Below, in pieces: positions 16,430 through 23,482 of a DNA stretch of 38,080 nucleotides. A program made the translations under genes and the position numbers. This stretch comes from an uncultured Bacilli bacterium. Its GTDB lineage: Bacteria > Bacillota_I > Bacilli_A > RF39 > UBA660. Within the stretch, counting starts at the first letter, position 1. Every line of letters starts with the position of its first letter. Below the pieces are notes generated by a model. It worked only from the letters and a program-made list of their open reading frames with translations. It was not told the DNA's origin and did not search any database. The DNA lies in the NCBI GenBank assembly GCA_910584085.1, contig CAJTZY010000014.1:1-38080 (forward strand), written 5' to 3'.

Positions 16430-16458
16430 ATTGTATCATAATTTGATACTTAATTCAA
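16430..16458 (-). promoter_or_regulatory. Sigma-A-type promoter of the structured RNA
   Basis: Read leftward: TTGAAT (16458-16453), 17-nt spacer, TACAAT (16435-16430). The expected start site, about 7 nt downstream, falls on the first base of the closing stem (16423). Confidence 0.7.
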
Positions 16459-16474
16459 TAATTTTTACAAAAAT

Positions 16475-17194
16475 TTAATTATCACTATTCATACCATTCT
16501 TGATTTTCTTTAATTGTTTTTCACTTTTCTCACTATCAATACCTTTATTTTCTTTATTAAATGTATTATCTAGTAAAAGATTTTCAATATAATATTCATT
16601 TATACAATCTTGCCCATTACTTAATATATCATCTAAATTTTTATCCGTAAACTCTTTTTTTACTCTTAGTATCATTTTTTTAGAGTCTAATTTAACTATT
16701 CTATTATAAATATTATCTTTATTAAATCTAATTGTATTAATTTTTTCATTTTGTTTTTCTATTTCTTTATCTATATCATCTATATTTTTTTCTTTTAAAT
16801 AATTTTTACTTTTATAATAAATACTATCTTTAAATTCGTTATAACTTATAATACCTATAGTAGGTCCACATATTAATATAATTGTTAATAAATGAGCAAT
16901 TGGATTTGATGTTGACCAACTTGGAAAAAGAATTGATCCAAGTAAAATTGGAATAATAATACATGTAAGAAAATTTTTAATAAACTCTTTTATTGCACTA
17001 GACTTTAAATTAGTAATATTATATTTAATTTGATTTAAAAATTTCAAATGACTTATTTCATCATTTTCTGCATCACTTAATATTTTATGTTCACTTTCTT
17101 TTTCAATCATCTCATCTTCTATGTAACATGATTCTTCTTCTAAATTCTTTATTTCTACCTTTAATTCTTTTATTCTGTCCAAACATTTATTCAT
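16475..17194 (-). CDS. Coiled-coil protein with two central TM helices (copy 2 of duplicated family)
   Basis: 239 residues, unknown family. A coiled coil spans residues ~1-65, two hydrophobic helices lie at ~75-92 and ~100-117, and a second coiled coil spans ~125-185, ending in a Lys/Glu-rich tail. Both coiled coils should lie on the same side of the membrane, probably in the cytoplasm. The first ~30 residues and the promoter/leader are nearly identical to those of the gene at 21248-22000, while the rest has diverged. This marks an old duplication with a conserved 5' part. It is preceded by GAGGTG and its own TTTACA/TATAAT promoter and ends the duplicated cassette. Confidence 0.7.
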   Translation of the reverse strand: MNKCLDRIKELKVEIKNLEEESCYIEDEMIEKESEHKILSDAENDEISHLKFLNQIKYNITNLKSSAIKEFIKNFLTCIIIPILLGSILFPSWSTSNPIAHLLTIILICGPTIGIISYNEFKDSIYYKSKNYLKEKNIDDIDKEIEKQNEKINTIRFNKDNIYNRIVKLDSKKMILRVKKEFTDKNLDDILSNGQDCINEYYIENLLLDNTFNKENKGIDSEKSEKQLKKIKNGMNSDN

Positions 17195-17240
17195 AAATAC
17201 ACCTCTAGTACATTATTATAATATATAATAAACTAAGTTG
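17116..17240 (-). repeat. Promoter/N-terminus repeat, copy shared with 21922-22045
   Basis: About 125 nt, covering the -10 region, the leader with GTACTAGAGGTGTA and the first ~25 codons, repeated with few changes at 21922-22045. Beyond this the two coiled-coil genes are much less alike. Confidence 0.7.
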
Positions 17241-17244
17241 TAAA
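17215..17244 (-). promoter_or_regulatory. Promoter of coiled-coil/TM gene copy 2
   Basis: Read leftward: TTTACA (17244-17239), 18-nt spacer, TATAAT (17220-17215), about 20 nt before the start codon. Confidence 0.6.
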
Positions 17245-17274
17245 TAAAAAAAGAAAATTTTTTATATTTTCTTT
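17244..17274 (-). terminator. Intrinsic terminator at the end of the 163-residue gene (copy 2)
   Basis: Read leftward: AAAGAAAAT (17274-17266), loop, ATTTTCTTT (17258-17250), then Ts. The stop codon of the gene lies in the loop, and the -35 of the next promoter overlaps the T-run. Confidence 0.6.
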
Positions 17275-17753
17275 GTTTTTTGATTATCTAATTCATCACA
17301 AGTTTGAAGTATTATTTCTGCTAAACTTAATGGATTAGATAAACTATCTATGTTAACAGTTATTTCATCCCTAATATCTTCTTTATAACTTATAATTTTC
17401 ATTTCTTCACTTATATTTTCATCGGTTCTTTCTTCAATTGGAATAATATATGAATATCCTAAACTAACTCTCTTATTTTCTCTTTTAGATATTGTAGAAG
17501 CTTTCTGTTCTAAATAATCTAAATCATCTCTATCAAAATAACCACTACTATAATAAAATATTAAATCAGAATTTTCACCTTTATCTTTATTCCAAGTTTT
17601 AAATGCACAACAACCACTAATATCAACCTTACAATTTTCATATCTTTTTTCTAATTGTTGTAAATTGAACCAATATGCATTATGTGATATAAACATTATG
17701 TTTAACTTTCTTCCCTTTTCTAATTCATTAACTAAATAATTTTCACATTTCAT
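17262..17753 (-). CDS. Hypothetical 163-residue protein, duplicate copy 2
   Basis: 163 residues, no signal peptide or TM helix. It has a mixed alpha/beta pattern: a helical start, strands KLNIMFISHN and SDLIFYYSSG, then DRDDLDYLEQ, and a C-terminal helix. Conserved-looking Cys residues occur in ISGCCAFKTW. It is cytoplasmic by appearance. I do not recognise it. It differs from the copy at 20163-20654 in only four residues (E/K, N/S, Q/K, T/A), so the duplication is recent or kept uniform by conversion. The ribosome site is a GGAGG-type sequence ~17 nt upstream, which is rather distant. Both copies remain open, which suggests that both are used. Confidence 0.75.
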   Translation of the reverse strand: MKCENYLVNELEKGRKLNIMFISHNAYWFNLQQLEKRYENCKVDISGCCAFKTWNKDKGENSDLIFYYSSGYFDRDDLDYLEQKASTISKRENKRVSLGYSYIIPIEERTDENISEEMKIISYKEDIRDEITVNIDSLSNPLSLAEIILQTCDELDNQKTKKI

Positions 17754-17783
17754 AATAATTTACTTTTCCTCCTATTCATATCG

Positions 17784-17878
17784 TTACCAAAATATTTTTG
17801 TCTTGTTTTTTTGTTGTTCTAAAATTTTTTGTCTTTCTTTAATAATATCTTCACCTTCAAATATTAATTCTAAAAACA
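17784..17878 (-). pseudogene. 3' fragment of the 178-residue gene (duplication scar)
   Basis: These 95 nt repeat the last ~31 codons and stop codon of the gene at 20685-21221, ending ...KILEQQKNK and a Trp before the stop. No start or upstream part is present; unrelated sequence following the protease gene begins at 17879. It is therefore a truncated leftover, not an expressed gene. Confidence 0.8.
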
Positions 17879-17922
17879 TAATTAAAAGTTAGATATAATT
17901 TTTTCTGTTTAACATTACTTTT

Positions 17923-19095
17923 TTAATATCTTATTTGTAATGAAGGAGGTAAGTCTGAAAAATTAGTAAAATATGTAGTGGCGTTATTGGGTTCATTCTT
18001 AGTGTTGCCACCACTTAAAATACCAATAGGAATCGCTCCCCCTACTGAATCTGATCTTGGAATAAAAATCACTCCTCCGCTATCCCCCTTTACGCTATAC
18101 AAATCAGACTTAACTAAATTATGAATAGCATACCCTTCTTCATAAATAACATTTACATTTATTCCTGTTATTTTTCCTGTTGTATATCCCGTTTTACCTC
18201 CAATTTTGCCAATTTCTAATCCTTGATATATAAAAGGGCAAGAATTATTAATTACTGCTAATTTTGTCATTCCTGGATTTGTTATATTCAAGTTATTGGT
18301 TGGATTAAAAGTGCTTGATGTTTCTACAAATGCATAATCATAATTTTCTAAAGTTGCAAATTGTCTAACCCTAACTATTCCTGTAGTTAATTTTTGACCT
18401 ACATTTGTTGTACAATGGCCAGCTGTTAAATATCCGTTTTTACCATTATATTTTACTCTAAATCCCATAGAACATATGCCCTCTATTGGTTGACCTGCAT
18501 TTATATTTATAGATTTTAAAGTATTCCCATTGCTTTTATTAAATTTTATTAATTTAGTATCAACATTTATTTTAAATTTTAAAAATTCACTTTTAATTTT
18601 TTGTTGTTGTTCACTGCAATCATCATATAAATCAACAACTACTGTATTATTTATTATATCAATATAACTTGTATTTATATTTTTTCCTTCCTCTGTTACC
18701 ATATAATCAGCCATTCTTTTATTTATATCATTCAATTCATTATATGAATTCTCTACGTATTGAATTTTTATTGAACTATCTAAATTTATAATTTTTTTAT
18801 AGATTGAATATTCATCAGAGTTCTCATCTGGAATATTATCTTTTACAATTTGTAATATTACATTTTTTGAATCATCACTAACATACATACCTCCAAAATA
18901 TAAAGGATATTGATTACTATTATAATCTTTTATATTATAATAATCTGAAATAACAGAATGAATTTTTTCTATTTTAAAAATTCTATTTAATGTTTCATCA
19001 ATTTTTAGTGAATTACTTAAAGCATTAACATTGCAAATTCCATTTGAAAATAATGTAATAAAAATTCCAATAAATAATAATATTTTATTTTTCAT
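17923..19095 (-). CDS. Secreted trypsin-like (S1) serine protease with two-module propeptide
   Basis: 390 residues. A signal peptide (basic MKNK, hydrophobic ~5-18, likely cut after VNA-25) directs export. The mature protease domain (~200-390) has the S1 triad: His227 in YLTAGHC, Asp253 in NYDYAFVE, Ser339 in VKGDSGGV. It resembles the streptogrisin/alpha-lytic group. Between signal and protease lie two similar modules at ~66-114 (YFGGMYVSDDSKNVILQIV) and ~143-187 (SYIDIINNTVVVDLYDD), which look like alpha-lytic-type prodomain repeats (strand, turn, strand, helix). Such propeptides fold and inhibit the enzyme. The start has AAAGGGAGG 6 nt upstream. The neighbouring lipoprotein carries the same modules. 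The substrate is unknown. Confidence 0.88.
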   Translation of the reverse strand: MKNKILLFIGIFITLFSNGICNVNALSNSLKIDETLNRIFKIEKIHSVISDYYNIKDYNSNQYPLYFGGMYVSDDSKNVILQIVKDNIPDENSDEYSIYKKIINLDSSIKIQYVENSYNELNDINKRMADYMVTEEGKNINTSYIDIINNTVVVDLYDDCSEQQQKIKSEFLKFKINVDTKLIKFNKSNGNTLKSININAGQPIEGICSMGFRVKYNGKNGYLTAGHCTTNVGQKLTTGIVRVRQFATLENYDYAFVETSSTFNPTNNLNITNPGMTKLAVINNSCPFIYQGLEIGKIGGKTGYTTGKITGINVNVIYEEGYAIHNLVKSDLYSVKGDSGGVIFIPRSDSVGGAIPIGILSGGNTKNEPNNATTYFTNFSDLPPSLQIRY

Positions 19096-19550
19096 TTTTT
19101 ACCTCCCTTTCAATAACTATTATTATACATATTTCTTTTTTTAATATTTATATCAACTACCTCTATCACCTCAAAATTCTAATTTGATAATTATATATAA
19201 TTATTGTAGTAATTATATATAACAGTTATGATTTAGTAAAGTGGGATTGCGTGAAATGGTCATTTTAGTGCATGAAAACAAAAAAATTCATATAATTCAT
19301 ATAATTCATTAATAAAATCTTGTTTTAAGTAAAAATTTGAGGTATTGATGATATTATTTAATTAAATTACTTATTTGTATATTACTAGTTTTTATGGTGC
19401 TTAATCTGTATAATATAAATTATAATTTATGATTACTTTTGCATAACTAAACATTACATAAATTCTCTAATATTTCATTATACATATTTTGTATGCCACA
19501 ATAAAAAATCAAATTTAACTTTGATTTTCTGAACATTAAATTGCAATTTT
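19096..19550. other. 455-nt intergenic region between the lipoprotein and protease genes
   Basis: No convincing gene is visible on either strand. It holds the lipoprotein terminator at its right end, an imperfect 9-bp tandem repeat (attcatata, about 2.5 copies near 19290-19312) and the protease ribosome site. A TATAAT hexamer lies near the protease start but no good -35 is at the proper distance. The rest appears to be featureless AT-rich DNA. Confidence 0.6.
19503..19528 (-). terminator. Intrinsic terminator after the lipoprotein gene
   Basis: Read leftward: AAATCAAA, short loop, TTTGATTT, then TTTATT. It lies about 25 nt past the stop codon at 19551, so the protease is transcribed separately. 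Confidence 0.7.
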
Positions 19551-20072
19551 TTACATGAATATCGAATTTACGCTACCTTGTTTAAATAATATATATCTAG
19601 AATTAAAAATAGTTTGCCTAAATTTTTTTTGTGCTTCTTTACTATTGTTGATTAAGTTTATAACCACTACATGATTTTTATCATCAATTAGGTATGAAGA
19701 AATATTAGTATAATCTTTATTTTGTAATATACTAGAGATTTTGGTTTTTAATTCATTTAATCCTTCCTTAGATGTAGGTAACTCTTCTAACTGTACAAAT
19801 TTTATTAGATCCGAATCAATAACATTTTCTTTAAATTTTTTTTGAGTTTCTTCGCTATTGTTTTCTAAACCAACAATTACAATCTTATTTTTTTCGTCAA
19901 CATAATTAAAAATATAATTTTCACAATCATTAACATCACATGCTGAAAAATATTCAATAATTTCATTATTAACTTTGTTTAAATCATTAATTATAATTTT
20001 TTTGTTCTTATCACACCCTGTAATTTCTATAATCACAATAAAACATAATATGGATAATATACTTTTCTTCAA
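19551..20072 (-). CDS. Lipoprotein made of two protease-prodomain-like modules
   Basis: 173 residues. The signal peptide ends in the lipobox ITGC, giving lipidated Cys20. The rest consists of a spacer and two related modules: ~51-96 (NYVDEKNKIVIVGLENNSEETQKKF and on) and ~122-165 (YLIDDKNHVVVINLINNSKEAQKKF). Each has the order strand (I/V-rich), turn with N/D, strand, then a helix with (Q)KKF. The same order appears in the propeptide of the protease encoded next (DIINNTVVVDL...SEQQQKIKSEF). There is no catalytic domain. I infer a membrane-held inhibitor or folding helper for that protease. The start follows GGGGAATC-type purines only, a weak ribosome site. Confidence 0.7.
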   Translation of the reverse strand: MKKSILSILCFIVIIEITGCDKNKKIIINDLNKVNNEIIEYFSACDVNDCENYIFNYVDEKNKIVIVGLENNSEETQKKFKENVIDSDLIKFVQLEELPTSKEGLNELKTKISSILQNKDYTNISSYLIDDKNHVVVINLINNSKEAQKKFRQTIFNSRYILFKQGSVNSIFM

Positions 20073-20160
20073 AATTGATTCCCCATTTCTTTAAATTAAT
20101 ATTTTTATCTATTATATCATATTTACCATTCGTTTCAATATTTTATTTAAAAATATTTCT

Positions 20161-20779
20161 TTTTATATTTTCTTTGTTTTTTGATTATCTAATTCATCAC
20201 AAGCTTTAAGTATTATTTCTGCTAAACTTAATGGATTAGATAAACTATCTATGCTAACAGTTATTTCATCCCTAATATCTTCCTTATAACTTATGATTTT
20301 CATTTCTTCACTTATATTTTTATCGGTTCTTTCTTCAATTGGAATAATATATGAATATCCTAAACTAACTCTCTTATTTTCTCTTTTAGATATTGTAGAA
20401 GCTTTCTGTTCTAAATAATCTAAATCATCTCTATCAAAATAACCACTACTATAATAAAATATTAAATCAGAATTTTCACCTTTATCTTTATTCCAAGTTT
20501 TAAATGCACAACAACCACTAATATCAACCTTACAATTTTCATATCTTTTTTCTAATTGTTGTAAATTGAACCAATATGCATTATGTGATATAAACATTAT
20601 GTTTAACTTTCTTCCCTTTTCTAATTCATTAACTAAATAATTTTCACATTTCATAATAATTTACTTTTCCTCCTATTCATATCGTTACCAAAATTTTTTT
20701 GTCTTGTTTTTTTGTTGTTCTAAAATTTTTTGTCTTTCTTTAATAATATTTTCACTTTCAAATATTAATTCTAAAAACA
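20161..20779 (-). repeat. 619-bp direct repeat, copy 1 (partner 17260-17878)
   Basis: This is the copy in which the upstream 178-residue gene is intact, so it is probably the source. The alignment with copy 2 is gap-free. Confidence 0.85.
20163..20654 (-). CDS. Hypothetical 163-residue protein, duplicate copy 1
   Basis: Almost identical to the protein of 17262-17753 (four differences). It is soluble, without signal or TM segments, alpha/beta in pattern, and not recognised. It lies 30 nt after the 178-residue gene, which itself follows the coiled-coil/TM gene by 26 nt. The three form a compact leftward unit whose only good promoter lies before the coiled-coil gene, so they probably act together. 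Confidence 0.78.
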   Translation of the reverse strand: MKCENYLVNELEKGRKLNIMFISHNAYWFNLQQLEKRYENCKVDISGCCAFKTWNKDKGENSDLIFYYSSGYFDRDDLDYLEQKASTISKRENKRVSLGYSYIIPIEERTDKNISEEMKIISYKEDIRDEITVSIDSLSNPLSLAEIILKACDELDNQKTKKI

Positions 20780-21221
20780 CCTCATAAAATTGACAAAATC
20801 TTTCAGCGGTTTTTATCCAGTGATAATAATCTTCATCTATTAAATGTTCACTATCAAGTAAATCAATATATTGATTTACATTTTTAAAAGTTTCACTTAA
20901 TGGTAAATTATTTTTTTCACCATTTTCAACTATTGTTTTTAAACATAAATATATACTTTCACTACTAAAATATTTTGTTTTTGAAACAGTATTTTTTTTC
21001 ACATTACTTTTTACAGGAATATATATTTTCACACCTTCATCATTATATTCATTTCTATAACTTTCTAATAGGCTTAAACTATATCTTATCTCTTTTAGTA
21101 TATTTGAATGTTTTGTTTTATTATTATATTTATTTAAATCTCTTTTCGCGTGTAACTTTTCAATATTATTAATTTCAATAATTGATATTTTTTTTTCTGC
21201 TTTCTTTAATTTAATATTCAT
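20685..21221 (-). CDS. Hypothetical 178-residue helical protein
   Basis: Basic, mostly helical protein with no signal peptide. It has a Lys-rich start, a central linker (VKSNVKKNTVSKTK), then a helical C-terminal half with YIDLLDSEHLIDEDYYHWIKTAERFCQFYEVF and a Lys/Gln-rich tail ending in Trp. (That stretch spans about residues 116-146.) I do not recognise it. The ribosome site is AAGGAAAG, 6-7 nt upstream. It is sandwiched between the coiled-coil/TM gene and the 163-residue gene, and its 3' end was copied with the latter in the 619-bp repeat. Confidence 0.7.
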   Translation of the reverse strand: MNIKLKKAEKKISIIEINNIEKLHAKRDLNKYNNKTKHSNILKEIRYSLSLLESYRNEYNDEGVKIYIPVKSNVKKNTVSKTKYFSSESIYLCLKTIVENGEKNNLPLSETFKNVNQYIDLLDSEHLIDEDYYHWIKTAERFCQFYEVFLELIFESENIIKERQKILEQQKNKTKKFW

Positions 21222-21247
21222 AAAAATTTCTTTCCTTATTTACACTA

Positions 21248-22000
21248 TTAATCAACATTATTTGTTTTGCGTTTTACAAATTGTTTTTCATTTTTTATAG
21301 TTTCAGCATTTTCTAATTTTATATATTCTTGGTTAAATAAAGTATTTGCTTCAGGATTATTAGCTAAATATTTTTTTATAACTTCTTCTCTTAACCTCTC
21401 AATATTTGTTATTTCAAATAGTTTATTGTTAATTTCACGCTTTATTGTTTCTTTATTTAAATTTAGTTCCTCTAATTTTTTTTCAACTATACTTGCTAAA
21501 TATTGAATATTGCATAATTTTTCATTTTGATTCTTTATGTTATTTTCTATATCTTCCATATTCATATTTTTTAAATTCCTTTTAGTTTTAAAATATCCAT
21601 TATTATCTTCACTAATAAGGAGTGACAGTATCCAACCAGGAATTGAAAATGATATAAAAATTGCAGATAACTCAAGAGAACTTATTAAAGGTAAATGGAA
21701 CATTATTGAGAGAATAATACCCATCAATGATATACCATAAGTAAAGACACTTGACTCATTAAAAAAGAAATTAATAATAAATTTATGTTTTAATTTTTTT
21801 AAATTTTTGTTTTTTTGTTCTAAACATTTCTTAGATGTAAGTGAATCCTCCATTTTGCCTAATTCATTATCTTTTGCACTGTCTAGTTCACTTTTCCTAC
21901 TTTTATTCATAGTTATTTCATTTTCTATATAACATGATTCTTCTTCTAAATTCTTTATTTCTACCTTTAATTCTTTTATTTTTTCTAAATATTTATCCAT
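21248..22000 (-). CDS. Coiled-coil protein with two central TM helices (copy 1 of duplicated family)
   Basis: 250 residues with the same plan as the protein of 16475-17194: an N-terminal coiled coil (~1-75), two hydrophobic helices (~85-105 and ~112-135), then a long coiled coil (~145-225). The first ~30 residues are near-identical to the other copy. It is the first gene of the X-Y-Z unit (this gene, the 178-residue gene, the 163-residue gene). It has a TTTACA-17-TATAAT promoter and a GAGGTG ribosome site. No known family is recognised. A membrane scaffold with cytoplasmic coiled coils is the most I can infer. Confidence 0.7.
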   Translation of the reverse strand: MDKYLEKIKELKVEIKNLEEESCYIENEITMNKSRKSELDSAKDNELGKMEDSLTSKKCLEQKNKNLKKLKHKFIINFFFNESSVFTYGISLMGIILSIMFHLPLISSLELSAIFISFSIPGWILSLLISEDNNGYFKTKRNLKNMNMEDIENNIKNQNEKLCNIQYLASIVEKKLEELNLNKETIKREINNKLFEITNIERLREEVIKKYLANNPEANTLFNQEYIKLENAETIKNEKQFVKRKTNNVD

Positions 22001-22045
22001 AAGTACACCTCTAGTACACTATTATAATATATTGTAGATTAATTG
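21922..22045 (-). repeat. Promoter/N-terminus repeat, copy shared with 17116-17240
   Basis: The partner of the repeat at 17116-17240; it includes the promoter -10, the leader and the first ~25 codons of the coiled-coil gene. Confidence 0.7.
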
Positions 22046-22049
22046 TAAA
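22021..22049 (-). promoter_or_regulatory. Promoter of the X-Y-Z unit
   Basis: Read leftward: TTTACA (22049-22044), 17-nt spacer, TATAAT (22026-22021), 20 nt before the start codon at 22000. It is nearly the same as the promoter of copy 2. Confidence 0.65.
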
Positions 22050-22084
22050 GAAAAAGAATTAACAATTAGTTAATTCCTTAAATT

Positions 22085-23344
22085 CTATATTTGAGTTCCA
22101 CAGTTTGAGCAGAATTTAGAATTTTCATCTACTTTATTTCCACAGTTAGTACAGAATTTTTCTTTAGGTGCTTCTGGTTTTTTAGTTCCACATTCAGTAC
22201 AGAAATTACTAGTAATTATTGCACCACAATTTGGACAAGCAACACCTTCACTATTATTATTTTCTACTGGCTCACTAACTGGAGCTATTGGAGTTTGTGG
22301 TTGCATAGCAATTCCACCACCTGCAACATTCATACTTTCCATACCTGTTTGTGACTGAGATTGTTCTGAAATATTAGCGCCAAACATAGCTCCACCTTGG
22401 TTTAGCATACCCATTCCCATAAATCCTGTCATTGCACCTGCATCATTTCCAGCAGCAGTTTTGATAGCTTCACTTGCAGCAGCATTAGCACGAGCCCCTT
22501 GCATAGCAGGATTCATAGCATATAATCTATCTCCTTGTGCGGATTTAATGACACTTGCAGATTCTTCAGTTGGTGTTGCACTTGCAATTGATACACGAAC
22601 AACGTTTATACCTTGAGATCCCCATGTTGAATCTAAGCATTCTTTTACAGCAGCACTTATCTCTGTTACTGCTCCAGGTAACATATCATAAGATATTTTT
22701 TGCATAGCAACTTTAGCAAGTGCTGGTTGTAATGCTTGTAAAAAATCTGCTAAAAATGCATCTTTAAAATTATCATCAATTACATAATCACTTTCAACAT
22801 TTCCACCATAAGTGTGATAGAAAGCAAGTGGATCAGTAACTTGCATTACATATTCACCATAGCATCTAATATCTACAGTCATTCCAAATTCACTATCTCT
22901 AAATGGAACTGGAGTACTTGTTCCAAATTTATTTCCTTTAATATAACGAGTATTTACAAAATATACTCTTTGATCATGAACTGCTACTCCACCAGTTGTA
23001 AATCTTTCTCCAAATTTTTTAAATGAGTCTATTAATCCTTTACCAAATCCACCATAAAACATAGATGGTTCTGTGCCTTGATCAAAAGTATAATTTCCAG
23101 CTTCAGCAGTAAAGTCAACTATTTTACCATCTGAAACAACTATTAAAAATTGATCTTCTCCTACAACTATTTTACTTCCATTAGTAATAATATTTTCAGT
23201 ACCTTTTGTATTTGAACCACCATTTTTGGCAACTCCTCTTCTCATAAGTACATTATCATCCATGCGTTCACAATATATATACTCTAACCATTGATCGGCT
23301 AATGTACTAGAACCTGCAGTAAGTGCAGCTTTTATTAATCCCAT
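22085..23344 (-). CDS. SPFH-domain protein with C-terminal double zinc ribbons (YdjI-like)
   Basis: 419 residues. Residues ~1-260 form an SPFH/band-7-like domain of the YdjI/virion-core type (YIYCERMDDNVLMRRG, PVPFRDSEFGMTVDIRCYGEY, QKISYDMLPGAVTEI). A low-complexity Ala/Gly/Met/Gln linker follows (~270-350). Two zinc-ribbon pairs close the protein: CPNCG...CTECG and CTNCG...CSNCG. There is no transmembrane helix. In Bacillus, YdjI-type proteins act with phage-shock/membrane-stress partners at the membrane. No PspA homologue is adjacent here. AAGGAAGGATG precedes the ATG, with a TTGCTT-17-TATAAT promoter. It is monocistronic and its GC content looks higher than its neighbours', which suggests strong expression. 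Confidence 0.88.
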   Translation of the reverse strand: MGLIKAALTAGSSTLADQWLEYIYCERMDDNVLMRRGVAKNGGSNTKGTENIITNGSKIVVGEDQFLIVVSDGKIVDFTAEAGNYTFDQGTEPSMFYGGFGKGLIDSFKKFGERFTTGGVAVHDQRVYFVNTRYIKGNKFGTSTPVPFRDSEFGMTVDIRCYGEYVMQVTDPLAFYHTYGGNVESDYVIDDNFKDAFLADFLQALQPALAKVAMQKISYDMLPGAVTEISAAVKECLDSTWGSQGINVVRVSIASATPTEESASVIKSAQGDRLYAMNPAMQGARANAAASEAIKTAAGNDAGAMTGFMGMGMLNQGGAMFGANISEQSQSQTGMESMNVAGGGIAMQPQTPIAPVSEPVENNNSEGVACPNCGAIITSNFCTECGTKKPEAPKEKFCTNCGNKVDENSKFCSNCGTQI

Positions 23345-23380
23345 TTTATCATCCTTCCTTGTATACTATATACTACTAAC

Positions 23381-23409
23381 ATTATATACTAATTAAGCAT
23401 TAAAAGCAA
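23381..23409 (-). promoter_or_regulatory. Promoter of the SPFH gene
   Basis: Read leftward: TTGCTT (23409-23404), 17-nt spacer, TATAAT (23386-23381). Confidence 0.6.
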
Positions 23410-23448
23410 TTTCTTTTTATATTTTTTTTAATTTGAAATGTAAAGATG

Positions 23449-23482
23449 AAAAAAAAGTATAAACGCTGTTAACAGTTTATAC
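23449..23482 (-). terminator. Intrinsic terminator overlapping the end of secDF
   Basis: Read leftward: GTATAAAC (23482-23475), a loop containing TGTTAACAGC and the secDF stop codon, GTTTATAC (23464-23457), then eight Ts. Confidence 0.75.

Larger units (their letters stand above)
17260..17878 (-). repeat. 619-bp direct repeat, copy 2 (partner 20161-20779)
   Basis: Base-for-base alignable with 20161-20779 at a constant offset of 2901 nt with no indel seen, and only a handful of substitutions. It contains a full 163-residue gene plus the last 95 nt of the gene that precedes it in the other copy. The sharp right-hand edge at 17878 marks the duplication junction. Confidence 0.85.

Noticed and set aside
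19096..19550. Small gene in the lipoprotein-protease gap
   Set aside because: I found no frame with a ribosome site and plausible protein composition on either strand; the short attcatata repeats look like AT-rich slippage.
17260..20779. Insertion sequence or transposon explanation for the 619-bp repeats
   Set aside because: No transposase, terminal inverted repeats or target duplication is visible. The repeated block contains a host-like gene and a gene fragment, so simple segmental duplication fits better.
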